Origin: Wohlfahrtiimonas larvae
GTDB lineage: Bacteria > Pseudomonadota > Gammaproteobacteria > Cardiobacteriales > Wohlfahrtiimonadaceae
DNA length: 64,000 nucleotides
Direction: 5' to 3'
Assembly (NCBI RefSeq): GCF_039543665.1
Contig: NZ_BAABKE010000003.1
Coordinates: forward strand, 124,001-188,000
Of the stretch, positions 55,404-63,338 are shown in pieces (position 1 is the stretch's first letter; the number at the start of each line of letters is the position of its first letter). The notes under the pieces are model-generated. The model was not told where the DNA came from. It ran no database searches and saw only the letters and a program-made list of their open reading frames with translations. Position numbers and translations under genes: made by a program.

Positions 55404-56678
55404 CTATGTTCTGATCTCGCCATGGCCTAATACAATATATTTTTGTGACGTTAAGCCTTCTAATCCGACAGGCCCACGTGCATGAATTTTATCCGTTGAA
55501 ATACCTATTTCTGCACCTAAACCAAACTCAAAACCATCACAAAAACGTGAAGATGCATTGACCATCACACAAGCTGAATCCACCATTCTTAGAAATGTTG
55601 TGGTATTTGAGTAATGTTCACTGATAATGACATCCGTATGATGAGAACCATAATGATTGATGTGTGCAATCGCCGCATCTAAATCTTTCACAATCTTAAT
55701 TGCAATAATTGGCCCTAAATATTCTTCATGCCAATCAGCATCTGTTGCCATTAACGTTGAAATTTCATGCTCATTTAAAATGATTTGTGTTTGCTCACAT
55801 ACGCGCATTTCTACAGTTTTAACTACAAAAATCTCAGCAATTTTTGGCAAAAACTCTTTTGCAATATTTTCATGTACTAATAATGTTTCCATAGTATTAC
55901 AAGGTGCATAGCGCTGAGTTTTTGCATTATCCACAACTTTTACCGCTAATTCTAAATCTGCGAACTCATCCACAAATGTATGACAAACACCATCTAAATG
56001 TTTAATCACTGGTACTGTGGCATTTGCATTGATACGCTCAACCAATGATTTTCCGCCACGTGGGATAATGACATCAATATAATTTTTTGCTGTTACCATC
56101 AAATCCACAACCGCACGATCTTGTGTTGCCACAATTTGCACAGAGTGCTCAGATAAATTCGTTTGAAATAATGCATTTTGTAAAATTTTTGCCAAACATT
56201 GATTGGTATGAAAAGCATCACTGCCACCACGCAAAATTGCCGCATTACCCGACTTGATACATAAAGCTGCTGCATCAATCGTAACATTGGGACGTGCTTC
56301 ATAGATGATTCCAATAACCCCCAAAGGTACCCGCATTTTACCCACTTGAATGCCTGAAGGTCGCGGTTTAATATCCGTAATTTCACCCACAGGATCAGGT
56401 AATGCGATCATATCCACAACGCCTTGCGCCATAGTTTCAATGCGCCCTTTATCCAACAATAAACGATCAATGAATGCTTCCGTTAAGCTATTACCTCGCG
56501 CAACATCACAATCTTTTTGATTTTCAGAAATAATCTCATCCACATTTTTCAGAATTTCATCATGAATCAATTGTAGTGCCTGATTTTTTTCTGCTGTACT
56601 GGCTTTTAAAAGAGAGCGACTAGCCGCCCTTGCTTGTTGACCAACTTCTGACCAATATTTCTGTAAGGTTTCTGTCAT
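55404..56678 (-). CDS. proA: Glutamate-5-semialdehyde dehydrogenase (gamma-glutamyl phosphate reductase)
   Basis: This 424-residue enzyme performs the second step of proline synthesis, reducing gamma-glutamyl phosphate with NADPH. VPLGVIGIIYEARPNVTIDAA, AILRGGSDAF, and the catalytic Cys region QRYAPCNTMETLLVH are clear. The end ARGPVGLEGLTS is typical. Start at 56678, with GGA eight bases upstream, rather than the ATG at 56687 that overlaps that site. proB is not in the window and proC is 15 kb away. Confidence 0.96.
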   Translation of the reverse strand: MTETLQKYWSEVGQQARAASRSLLKASTAEKNQALQLIHDEILKNVDEIISENQKDCDVARGNSLTEAFIDRLLLDKGRIETMAQGVVDMIALPDPVGEITDIKPRPSGIQVGKMRVPLGVIGIIYEARPNVTIDAAALCIKSGNAAILRGGSDAFHTNQCLAKILQNALFQTNLSEHSVQIVATQDRAVVDLMVTAKNYIDVIIPRGGKSLVERINANATVPVIKHLDGVCHTFVDEFADLELAVKVVDNAKTQRYAPCNTMETLLVHENIAKEFLPKIAEIFVVKTVEMRVCEQTQIILNEHEISTLMATDADWHEEYLGPIIAIKIVKDLDAAIAHINHYGSHHTDVIISEHYSNTTTFLRMVDSACVMVNASSRFCDGFEFGLGAEIGISTDKIHARGPVGLEGLTSQKYIVLGHGEIRT

Positions 56679-56689
56679 AAAATACATCC

Positions 56690-56719
56690 AATGAATACCA
56701 AGTTAAATTGGTATTCATT
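56690..56719 (-). promoter_or_regulatory. Hairpin immediately before proA
   Basis: AATGAATACCA/TGGTATTCATT is a perfect 11-base stem with an eight-base loop. On the minus strand it ends just before the GGATG of the proA ribosome site and lacks a T-run, so it looks more like a translation-control or mRNA-stability element than a terminator. Confidence 0.45.
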
Positions 56720-56767
56720 GTGTTAGATTTCAGACGAAAGAACAAGTATATTCACGATAAACATCAT

Positions 56768-57157
56768 TTATGAGTACAGCGGTAACTCTTCCCATCTTAC
56801 AGAAATATTTTTATTTGATTCAATGATTGATTGGTATAGCCATTGAACATAATAATCTAACGATTCCAGCACATCTTGCCCACTTGACGATAATAATACC
56901 TCTACTGTTGTATCTGTACTGTTTTCAATGATCAACCAACAACCACCCATATCATAGATATTCGCTGATCTATTCATCGCGCCAATTTCTATTAACCATG
57001 TTGCCATAGATTTTTGAATAATATTAGCCTCATCACACTTTAATATAATTCGTAAAGATGCAACTTTATTTAAGCGTTTATTTTTCTTTGACCAAACCCA
57101 TTCAGGGCGCACACTATAATGTTTAGAATTAATAGCATAAAGTTGATTACTCGCCAT
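56768..57157 (-). CDS. Unknown protein coupled to the ankyrin gene
   Basis: This 129-residue soluble protein has no signal or membrane segment. It is rich in Trp (WVWSKK, TWLIEIG, GGCWLIIE, YVQWLYQS) and looks like an alpha/beta fold. I do not recognise the family. It starts in a one-base stop/start overlap (TAATG) with the ankyrin gene, so the two are translated together, which suggests a partner or shared process. Confidence 0.7.
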   Translation of the reverse strand: MASNQLYAINSKHYSVRPEWVWSKKNKRLNKVASLRIILKCDEANIIQKSMATWLIEIGAMNRSANIYDMGGCWLIIENSTDTTVEVLLSSSGQDVLESLDYYVQWLYQSIIESNKNISVRWEELPLYS

Positions 57158-57762
57158 TAGATGCCACCATGTAACGCTATAATCTTGGCAATATTAGTAT
57201 GCCCCTTGTCTGTCGCTAATGTTAAAGGCGTTTTACCATAAGGATCAACCATATTAGGATCAGCACCATATGTCAGTAATAATTCAACAACTTTTTGTTG
57301 CCTTTCATCATCTCCTTTCAAAGTTGCAGCTTCGATCAATGCTGTCCAACCTAAGTAGTTTGTATGATTAGGATTAATATCAGTTTGTGTTAGCAAGTAT
57401 TCTACGACTTCCACATTACCTTTTTCAGAAGCTGGTGTTAATCCATTACCTCCGAAACGAGTTAATCGTTCTAAATCTGCACCTGCTTCCACCATAGTTT
57501 TAACAAGCTTTAAATCATTATGGATACAACCCCATAAAAAAGGGTTAAAACACATATTGTCTTGCTCATCTAAGTCAACGCCAATTGCAATTAAATACTG
57601 TACCAAATCATAATATTGGTTCATCGCAGCAATCTGTAAAGCTGTACGTTTTTGATCATCTTTAGCAAAAATTACAGAGCGATCTTGTAAATAATATTTA
57701 CTAGCTTCTTCAGCATAATTGTTTTTAATGGCAGCTAAAAAATCTTGTGCATTCTGGCTCAT
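57157..57762 (-). CDS. Ankyrin-repeat protein
   Basis: This 201-residue cytosolic protein has about five ankyrin repeats: RTALQIAAMNQYYDLVQYLI, FNPFLWGCIHNDLKLVKTMV, GLTPASEKGNVEVVEYLLT, GWTALIEAATLKGDDERQQK and KTPLTLATDKGHTNIAKIIA. No signal peptide or lipobox. Ankyrin proteins bind other proteins; the target is unknown. It is divergent from the copper cassette and coupled to the unknown gene downstream. Confidence 0.85.
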   Translation of the reverse strand: MSQNAQDFLAAIKNNYAEEASKYYLQDRSVIFAKDDQKRTALQIAAMNQYYDLVQYLIAIGVDLDEQDNMCFNPFLWGCIHNDLKLVKTMVEAGADLERLTRFGGNGLTPASEKGNVEVVEYLLTQTDINPNHTNYLGWTALIEAATLKGDDERQQKVVELLLTYGADPNMVDPYGKTPLTLATDKGHTNIAKIIALHGGI

Positions 57763-57802
57763 TATTATTCCTCTTAGTACTTAACATATTCATTAAGATT
57801 AA

Positions 57803-57852
57803 TGTAAATCATCTGTAAATACAATTGAGCATAGATATCTTTCAGTTATACT
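57803..57852 (+). promoter_or_regulatory. Copper-cassette promoter with 11-base-spaced direct repeat
   Basis: TTGAGC (57825-57830), 16 bases, TATACT (57847-57852) form a good promoter whose start point would fall at or next to the ATG at 57860. TGTAAAT occurs at 57803-57809 and again at 57814-57820, an 11-base period ending five bases before the -35. This is the usual arrangement of OmpR-family response regulator half-sites. The regulator itself is not in the window. Confidence 0.5.
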
Positions 57853-57859
57853 GTCCATC

Positions 57860-58201
57860 ATGATGAAACATAAGCTATTTCCCATAATATTAGTCATTTT
57901 ATCTGTACTCATGACTAACTTTTCTTTCGCACTCGTTGCCAAAGATAATTTCGTACATGTATCTAATCACACAATGACTCAAGATAGTCTACATATGAAT
58001 CATCATTCTGATAAGCATCCCATACAATGTGAAATCTACTGCGATGCATTAATGATGTCTTGCGCTTTAGGCATCAGCAACCTTAATAATACTGAACTCA
58101 GCCATTCTCACATCATACTTAAACAAGTAAATATTTTTTCAGATGATGCGCTCTACTCTATTGACCTCATTCACGACCAAAAACCTCCCATATTCTCGTA
58201 A
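57860..58201 (+). CDS. Small exported His/Met/Cys-rich protein before the multicopper oxidase
   Basis: This 113-residue protein has a signal peptide (cut near SFA, about residue 24) and a metal-ligand-rich middle (HMNHHSDKHPIQC, then YCDALMMSC). It is likely to be a periplasmic copper-binding or copper-responsive protein. Small proteins of this kind (CopL or DUF2946-like) often precede copper resistance genes; I cannot assign it to one family. No ribosome site is visible and the promoter would give an almost leaderless mRNA. The oxidase starts 65 bases downstream. Confidence 0.7.
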   Translation: MMKHKLFPIILVILSVLMTNFSFALVAKDNFVHVSNHTMTQDSLHMNHHSDKHPIQCEIYCDALMMSCALGISNLNNTELSHSHIILKQVNIFSDDALYSIDLIHDQKPPIFS

Positions 58202-58265
58202 TTTTTAAACTTTGTATCGCTAAAAATTTATTACAAATTTTATTTAAAATTATGAGGATTTTATA

Positions 58266-59840
58266 ATGAAACGTAGAACGTTTATGATTCGCGTAGCTTC
58301 TGTTGCGGGCGCTATTGCTGCAACTAATGTATTAGCATTTGGCCAAAAACATGGCGCACATAACAAAATGGGCAACATGAATCATGACAGTATGATGGGC
58401 AAAGGTAGCCACGATATGACACAAATGATCTCTCCCAGTTATCAATTAGGCAATCGTACTTTGACAGCTCAAGATATTCAGGTCATGCAAAATGCAAGTA
58501 AAGATTTATTACCTGCTTCTGCCATTCCACAAGGGATAGATTTACCTCTATTGCCAATACTAAAAAACGAAAGTACTGAACCTAAATTATTCAAAGCAAC
58601 GTTAACAGCAAAGCCTGTAAATATTGAATTGATCAAAGGTAAACCTACTGACTTTTGGGCTTATAATAATTCCATCCCCGGTCCAACTATTGAAGTGTAT
58701 GAAGGCGATACTGTCGAAATCACTTTGGATAATCAATTATCACAACCAACAACGATTCATTGGCATGGCATTTTAGTGCCTGCTGACCAAGATGGTAATC
58801 CACAAGATGAAGTTAAACCTGGCCAAAAACGCACATATAAATTCACCATTCCTGAAGGTACAGCGGGCACATATTGGTATCATCCTCATGGGCATAACAC
58901 AGTTGCAGAACAAGCTTATCGTGGTTTAGCAGGCACTTTTATTGTAAAATCTAAAACCGATCCTTATGAGAAATTTGCACAGCAAAATTGGCTATTCTCC
59001 GATCTTAAACTCCAAGCTAATGGCAAAATTGCAGAGAATACCTTCAATGATTGGATGAATGGTCGTGAAGGCCAATTCCTATTGATGAATGGTGTATTCA
59101 AGCCAATATTAAATATTACAGAACCAACACGCATCCGTATTTGGAATGCCTGCTCGGCTAAGTTCTTAAATCTAACATTGGCAGATACAAAAATTTATAT
59201 CATTGCGACTGATGGAGGCTTCCTAGAAAATCCACAAGAGCTTCAAAAGCTATTATTAACACCTGGTGAGCGCGCTGAATTGTTGATTATACCAACTTCA
59301 ACAAGCACAGTAGCATTGAAATCTTTAGCTTATGATCGCGGCAAAATGGGTATGGTACCGCCTGATCCCGATATGACCTTGGCAACAGTTAATTTACAAA
59401 AAAATGCATCAGCGACTTTACCTAAAAATATTCGTCAATTGCCTATTTATGCAAAACCATCCATCAAGCGATTAATAGAATATACAGAAGTGATGAATCA
59501 TAGCCAATTACTATTCTTGGTGAATGGCAAAATGCACGATATGAATCGTAATGATGTTACAGTGAAAGCTGGTGAAGTGGAAGAATGGGTAATTTTCAAT
59601 AACTCTCACATGGATCACAACTTCCATATTCATGGTACTCAATTTTTAGTGATTGAGCATAATTATAATAATCAAAAATCTAAACCTGAGATTAATGGCT
59701 TCAAAGATACTGTGAATCTTCGTCCTTATGAAAAAGTAACCATTCGTTTTATTCAAAACGAGAAAGGTTTACGCATGTATCACTGCCATATTTTTGAACA
59801 TGAAACCTTGGGGATGATGGGTCAAATAAAAATACAGTAA
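58266..59840 (+). CDS. Multicopper oxidase, CueO/CopA type, Tat-exported
   Basis: This 524-residue protein starts with a twin-arginine signal (KRRTFMIRVASVAG), followed by a Met/His-rich stretch (26-54). The copper ligands are all visible: HWHG (165-168), HPHGH (206-210), DHNFHIHGTQF (about 446-456) and the HCH-type end (506-508) with Cys507, His512 and Met517 for type 1 copper. It oxidises Cu(I) or phenols in the periplasm. The internal Met-rich insert of E. coli CueO is not seen; the Met-rich part is at the N-terminus instead. A terminator follows. Confidence 0.93.
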   Translation: MKRRTFMIRVASVAGAIAATNVLAFGQKHGAHNKMGNMNHDSMMGKGSHDMTQMISPSYQLGNRTLTAQDIQVMQNASKDLLPASAIPQGIDLPLLPILKNESTEPKLFKATLTAKPVNIELIKGKPTDFWAYNNSIPGPTIEVYEGDTVEITLDNQLSQPTTIHWHGILVPADQDGNPQDEVKPGQKRTYKFTIPEGTAGTYWYHPHGHNTVAEQAYRGLAGTFIVKSKTDPYEKFAQQNWLFSDLKLQANGKIAENTFNDWMNGREGQFLLMNGVFKPILNITEPTRIRIWNACSAKFLNLTLADTKIYIIATDGGFLENPQELQKLLLTPGERAELLIIPTSTSTVALKSLAYDRGKMGMVPPDPDMTLATVNLQKNASATLPKNIRQLPIYAKPSIKRLIEYTEVMNHSQLLFLVNGKMHDMNRNDVTVKAGEVEEWVIFNNSHMDHNFHIHGTQFLVIEHNYNNQKSKPEINGFKDTVNLRPYEKVTIRFIQNEKGLRMYHCHIFEHETLGMMGQIKIQ

Positions 59841-59848
59841 CCAATTAA

Positions 59849-59879
59849 AAAGCCTACATTTTTTATAATGTAGGCTTTA
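59849..59879. terminator. Terminator between the oxidase and the convergent small gene
   Basis: AAAGCCTACATT/AATGTAGGCTTT with a T-rich loop and T on the + side lies eight bases after the oxidase stop and ends 14 bases from the end of the convergent small gene, which it may also serve. Confidence 0.85.
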
Positions 59880-59892
59880 TTAATAATTAATA

Positions 59893-60171
59893 TTATAAGT
59901 CCTTCTGAACTTTATCATTCAAATCATTTGATAATACTTTCACATCACTTTTTGTATCTTCTAATACATCAGAGGCTTTTTCTTTTGCTTCAGCTGTTGC
60001 ATCAATAGTTTGATCTACTGCTTCACCCACATCTTCAGCAACTGAAGAAGTACCTTCTTTAATAGAAGTTTCTATTTTATCACCGACAGTTGCTTCTTCT
60101 GCCACTGCAGTCAAACCTAACATTCCCAATAATGAAACTGATAATATTGATGTCAAAAAGAGCTTTCTCAT
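59893..60171 (-). CDS. Small exported helical protein of unknown function
   Basis: This 92-residue protein has a signal peptide (1-23, cut after VAEE or TAVA) and a mature part that is one long, acidic, Ala/Asp/Lys-rich amphipathic helix (EDVGEAVDQTIDATAEAKEK, then DVLEDTKSDVKVL). No Cys or His. It resembles small periplasmic stress or LEA-like proteins in composition only. Start at 60171, with GGAGG six bases upstream; a longer frame begins in AT-rich sequence without a ribosome site. Confidence 0.75.
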   Translation of the reverse strand: MRKLFLTSILSVSLLGMLGLTAVAEEATVGDKIETSIKEGTSSVAEDVGEAVDQTIDATAEAKEKASDVLEDTKSDVKVLSNDLNDKVQKDL

Positions 60172-60334
60172 ATTAACCTCCGCTTTATAATTATTAAATA
60201 CAGCCAAATTACCAAATAACAAAAAATTATTATTTCTTGCATAAATATTATTGTTGAATATTATCTTGAATAGTACAATAATAAAAAATAAATCATAATT
60301 AACATAAATAATGAAAACAGCAAGGATCATAATA

Positions 60335-60760
60335 ATGAATGACGATAATGATATCATCCAATTTATTACTGAAAAATTAGAGCCTTATCCTGAGATTCGC
60401 TACAAAGATGATACCAAAGATCAAATAGAAATATTTACAAATGATATTAATGGTTTTGATATCGTACTCTATACAAGTGCAACAGAAAGTATTTTATATC
60501 TAGATCATTTCCATCAACATTTTGAGCATACTGATCATGATATTACAACACTCATCTACCTAATATTTTATGCATTAACCGGCCGAGCAAAACTAGAAGT
60601 CCTATACAAAAACAATAAACCTTATCAATATAATCTCCAAGTGCTAAATGATAACGGTGATTGGTATATTTATAAAACAATGAAGTCCGTCTTTTATAAA
60701 TTTTGGCAGAAAACTACCAAAAAATATTTACAAAATAAATCTTCAGTAAAATTTTTATAG
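60335..60760 (+). CDS. Unknown 141-residue cytosolic protein
   Basis: I do not recognise this protein. It is acidic at the start and basic at the end (FWQKTTKKYLQNK), with an aromatic-rich middle (ILYLDHFHQHFEHTDHDI) and a strand-rich section (RAKLEVLYKNNKPYQYNLQVLN by eye). No signal or membrane helix. Start at 60335, with AAGGA eight bases upstream; an in-frame ATG at 60311 has no ribosome site. It is divergent from the small exported gene and convergent with the ModE-like gene. Confidence 0.7.
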   Translation: MNDDNDIIQFITEKLEPYPEIRYKDDTKDQIEIFTNDINGFDIVLYTSATESILYLDHFHQHFEHTDHDITTLIYLIFYALTGRAKLEVLYKNNKPYQYNLQVLNDNGDWYIYKTMKSVFYKFWQKTTKKYLQNKSSVKFL

Positions 60761-60779
60761 CTTCTCACGACTCATAAAA

Positions 60780-61139
60780 TTAATTTTTGGTTAATTTTTT
60801 AATATCTAACAGCTCATCTTCAACACATTCATTAAGTTTAATTTCTAACGCCTCATAAGACTTAATTAACTGCATACCTATTGGTGTTAAAACTGTTTTA
60901 CCGCCACCTTTACCACCAACAGTTGATTCAAACACTGGCTGACTGAATGTCTTGTTAAGAGCATCCAAAAGGTTCCATGCTTTTTTATAAGGAATTTTCA
61001 AATATTTTGCCGCGGCCGTAATGGAGGATTCCGTTTGCAATGCCTTTAACAACTCGATTTTCCCTGGCCCTATTGTGGCATTATCACCAATATAAATACG
61101 TGGACGAACTAAAATTGCAGTTTCTTTTTTATTAGGCAT
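60780..61139 (-). CDS. ModE N-terminal-type winged-helix regulator
   Basis: This 119-residue protein matches the DNA-binding half of ModE: GPGKIELLKALQTESSITAAAKYLKIPYKKAW, then FESTVGGKGGGKTVLTPIG. The molybdate-binding MOP/TOBE domains are missing, so it cannot sense molybdate in the classical way. No modABC or molybdenum-enzyme gene is in the window. Stand-alone proteins of this kind exist in many bacteria with unknown targets. Confidence 0.85.
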   Translation of the reverse strand: MPNKKETAILVRPRIYIGDNATIGPGKIELLKALQTESSITAAAKYLKIPYKKAWNLLDALNKTFSQPVFESTVGGKGGGKTVLTPIGMQLIKSYEALEIKLNECVEDELLDIKKLTKN

Positions 61140-61373
61140 ATCAACCTCGTTTTCAATTCATATTCTATTCATTATACCAATGATTGTATTTAATTAATTG
61201 AATAGATTATGAATAAGCTCAAGAGTATTGCATATCTAGGCCCAGATCATAATAAAATAAGCTCATTATTGAAATCCATTTTATGCCTATTATTCTAAAT
61301 CTGAATTCTATTTGCTTGTCTTGATTTAACAAACTATGATGCTCACAATATCAATGAATAACTGTGGAATAAC

Positions 61374-61859
61374 ATGAAAACAAACTTGGTCACGCGCGGT
61401 GGCATGGAAATTTTGCAAGAAGAGTTACGTTTTTTATGGCATGAAGAAAGACCTGAAATCACCCAAAAAGTCGCATGGGCAGCGAGTTTAGGCGATCGTA
61501 GTGAGAACGCTGATTACAAGGAAAATAAACATAAGTTGCGTGGTATTGATCGCAGAATTCATCATTTAACCAAACGGTTAGAAGTGCTGCGTATCGTAGA
61601 TTATTCACCTGAACAAGAAGGCAAAGTTTATTTTGGTGCTTGGGTTAGATTAAGTGACGATGATGACAATGAACTATTCTTTCGCATTGTTGGCCCTGAT
61701 GAGATCTATCATAATAGAAAATATACTTCTATCGATTCGCCAATGGCGCGTGCTTGTTTGGGCAAAGAAGATGGTGATGATGTTTTAGTGAAAACTGAAA
61801 TGAGCCAAAAAACTTGGATCATTGAAGAAATCATATACAACTACATCCCTAATGATTGA
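61374..61859 (+). CDS. greB: Transcription elongation factor GreB
   Basis: This 161-residue protein has a coiled-coil domain whose tip bears the acidic residues (GDRSENADYKENK near 41-53) that coordinate the second metal in RNA polymerase to cleave backtracked RNA. The C-terminal FKBP-like domain follows (about 80-158). The start MKTNLVTRGGMEIL and the high charge near EELRFLWHEERPE fit GreB rather than GreA. It is monocistronic. Confidence 0.93.
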   Translation: MKTNLVTRGGMEILQEELRFLWHEERPEITQKVAWAASLGDRSENADYKENKHKLRGIDRRIHHLTKRLEVLRIVDYSPEQEGKVYFGAWVRLSDDDDNELFFRIVGPDEIYHNRKYTSIDSPMARACLGKEDGDDVLVKTEMSQKTWIIEEIIYNYIPND

Positions 61860-61934
61860 CCTCATCCCTTTCAAAGATTAAGGATATATTCAAGTAATTC
61901 AATATCAACAAGTCTTAGAAAAATCTGCATTAAC

Positions 61935-61956
61935 TATTGATATTTTAATATCAATA
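61935..61956. repeat. Perfect 22-base palindrome upstream of gltS
   Basis: TATTGATATT-TT-AATATCAATA lies 76 bases past greB. It contains TTGAT and ATCAA eight bases apart, so it is not a standard FNR site. It may be an operator or part of a weak greB terminator. Confidence 0.4.
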
Positions 61957-61997
61957 ACTTTTGGTTATGATCTACCGACAAAAACTCATTACCGAAC

Positions 61998-62011
61998 TTG
62001 ATTAAAATCAA
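61998..62011 (+). promoter_or_regulatory. Consensus FNR/Anr box upstream of gltS
   Basis: TTGAT-TAAA-ATCAA is an exact match to the FNR/Anr consensus, extended to CTTGATT/AATCAAG. It is 60-73 bases before the gltS start. The promoter position is not clear (TATATT at 62051 is one -10 choice), so activation or repression cannot be told. Confidence 0.55.
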
Positions 62012-62070
62012 GTAGCCTCTGTGTAGTTAAAGTGTTGCAGAGTACAGCACTATATTTTCAGGAGGATTCT

Positions 62071-63276
62071 ATGATTCAGTTAAATGCGTATTTAACTTTA
62101 GTAGCAGCAACAATTGTTTTGCTATTAGGCACAGTATTAGTCAGACATATTGGATTTTTAAGAAATAACCATATCCCAGAAGCTGTAGCTGGCGGATTCA
62201 TCGTTGCAATTGCACTATTAGTATTATCAGAAACAACAGGCATTAGCTTTGGTTTTGACGGTAGCCTACAAACAATGCTGATGATTGTATTCTTCACATC
62301 CATCGGTTTGAGTGCAGATTTCTCGCGTTTAATCCAAGGTGGCAAGCCTTTAGTAATTTTCGTGATTGCTGTAAGTGCAATGATCGTTGTACAAAATATC
62401 GTTGGCATGGGATTGGCTGTAGCACTAGGGCAAAACCCTTTCTATGGCTTAATCGCAGGTTCAATCACATTAACAGGCGGACATGGTAATGGTGCAGCTT
62501 GGGGTGCCGTTTTGGCCGAGAAGTATGGCTTAGAAGGCGCTGTAGAATTAGCAATGGCTTGTGCAACTTTTGGTTTAGTTTTGGGTGGTTTAATCGGTGG
62601 TCCTGTTGCACGTCATTTATTGAAGAAAGTCAAACAACCAAAAAATGAAGCTGAATATGAAGTACAAGAAGCATTTGAAGAACCAACAGCTAAACGTAAA
62701 GTCAACACAGCAAGCATCACTGAAACAGTTGGTATGTTGGCGATCAGTATCAGCGTAGGTAGTTATTTAGATGTATTAACAAAAGATACAATCATGCAAA
62801 TGCCAACATTTGTATGGTGCTTATTCTCAGGTGTAATTTTACGTAACATCGTAACGCACGTATTCCGTAGACAAGTTTCTGATGAAACCATCGATGTATT
62901 GGGCAACGTTGCATTATCATTCTTCTTAGCAATGGCATTGATGTCATTAAAATTAGCACAATTGGCAGGTTTAGCAGCACCAATCTTAATCATCATTGCG
63001 ATCCAAACTGTTGTAATGGCACTATTTGCAATCTACGTAACATTCCGCGTAATGGGCAGCAACTACGATGCAATTGTAATGAGTGCAGGCCACTGCGGAT
63101 TTGGCTTAGGTGCAACGCCAACAGCAATCGCCAATATGCAAGCCATCACTAAAGTGTTTGGCCCTTCACATAAGGCATTCTTGATTGTACCTATGGTAGG
63201 CGCGTTCTTCGTGGACATTTCCAACAGTGCTTTGATCAAAATCTTCATTGAAATTGGTTCTAAATTAGGTGGGTAA
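62071..63276 (+). CDS. gltS: Sodium/glutamate symporter GltS
   Basis: This 401-residue inner-membrane carrier has about ten to twelve helices in two inverted halves. The glycine-rich loop motif GSITLTGGHGNGAAWG and its partner MSAGHCGFGLGATPTAIANM are the diagnostic re-entrant loops of the GltS family. Start at 62071, with AGGAGG seven bases upstream; the frame is open from 62032 but has no ribosome site there. The leader holds the FNR-type box. A terminator and a LysR gene follow. Confidence 0.95.
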   Translation: MIQLNAYLTLVAATIVLLLGTVLVRHIGFLRNNHIPEAVAGGFIVAIALLVLSETTGISFGFDGSLQTMLMIVFFTSIGLSADFSRLIQGGKPLVIFVIAVSAMIVVQNIVGMGLAVALGQNPFYGLIAGSITLTGGHGNGAAWGAVLAEKYGLEGAVELAMACATFGLVLGGLIGGPVARHLLKKVKQPKNEAEYEVQEAFEEPTAKRKVNTASITETVGMLAISISVGSYLDVLTKDTIMQMPTFVWCLFSGVILRNIVTHVFRRQVSDETIDVLGNVALSFFLAMALMSLKLAQLAGLAAPILIIIAIQTVVMALFAIYVTFRVMGSNYDAIVMSAGHCGFGLGATPTAIANMQAITKVFGPSHKAFLIVPMVGAFFVDISNSALIKIFIEIGSKLGG

Positions 63277-63306
63277 TCACATCTAAACATCAATATGCGT
63301 TAAAAT

Positions 63307-63336
63307 ACCCACTTTAGATTAATTACTTCAGTGGGT
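63307..63336 (+). terminator. Weak terminator after gltS
   Basis: A seven-base stem ACCCACT/AGTGGGT with a 16-base loop and three T lies 30 bases after the gltS stop. Its right arm is two bases before the LysR start, where it also supplies the only purine-rich sequence (AGTGGG) for ribosome binding. Confidence 0.5.
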
Positions 63337-63338
63337 TT

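Noticed and set aside
57763..57859. CueR operator before the copper cassette
   Set aside because: No ACCTTCC/GGAAGGT dyad and the spacer is 16, not 19 bases.
60172..60357. N-terminal extension of the 92-residue exported protein
   Set aside because: It has no ribosome site, an Ile/Phe/Asn-rich AT-driven sequence, and would hide the true signal peptide at 60171.
61211..61300. 29-codon frame and repeated AATAAGCTCA (61213 and 61257) between the ModE-like gene and greB
   Set aside because: No ribosome site for the frame. The ten-base direct repeat is short and in AT-rich DNA, so I do not claim a function.
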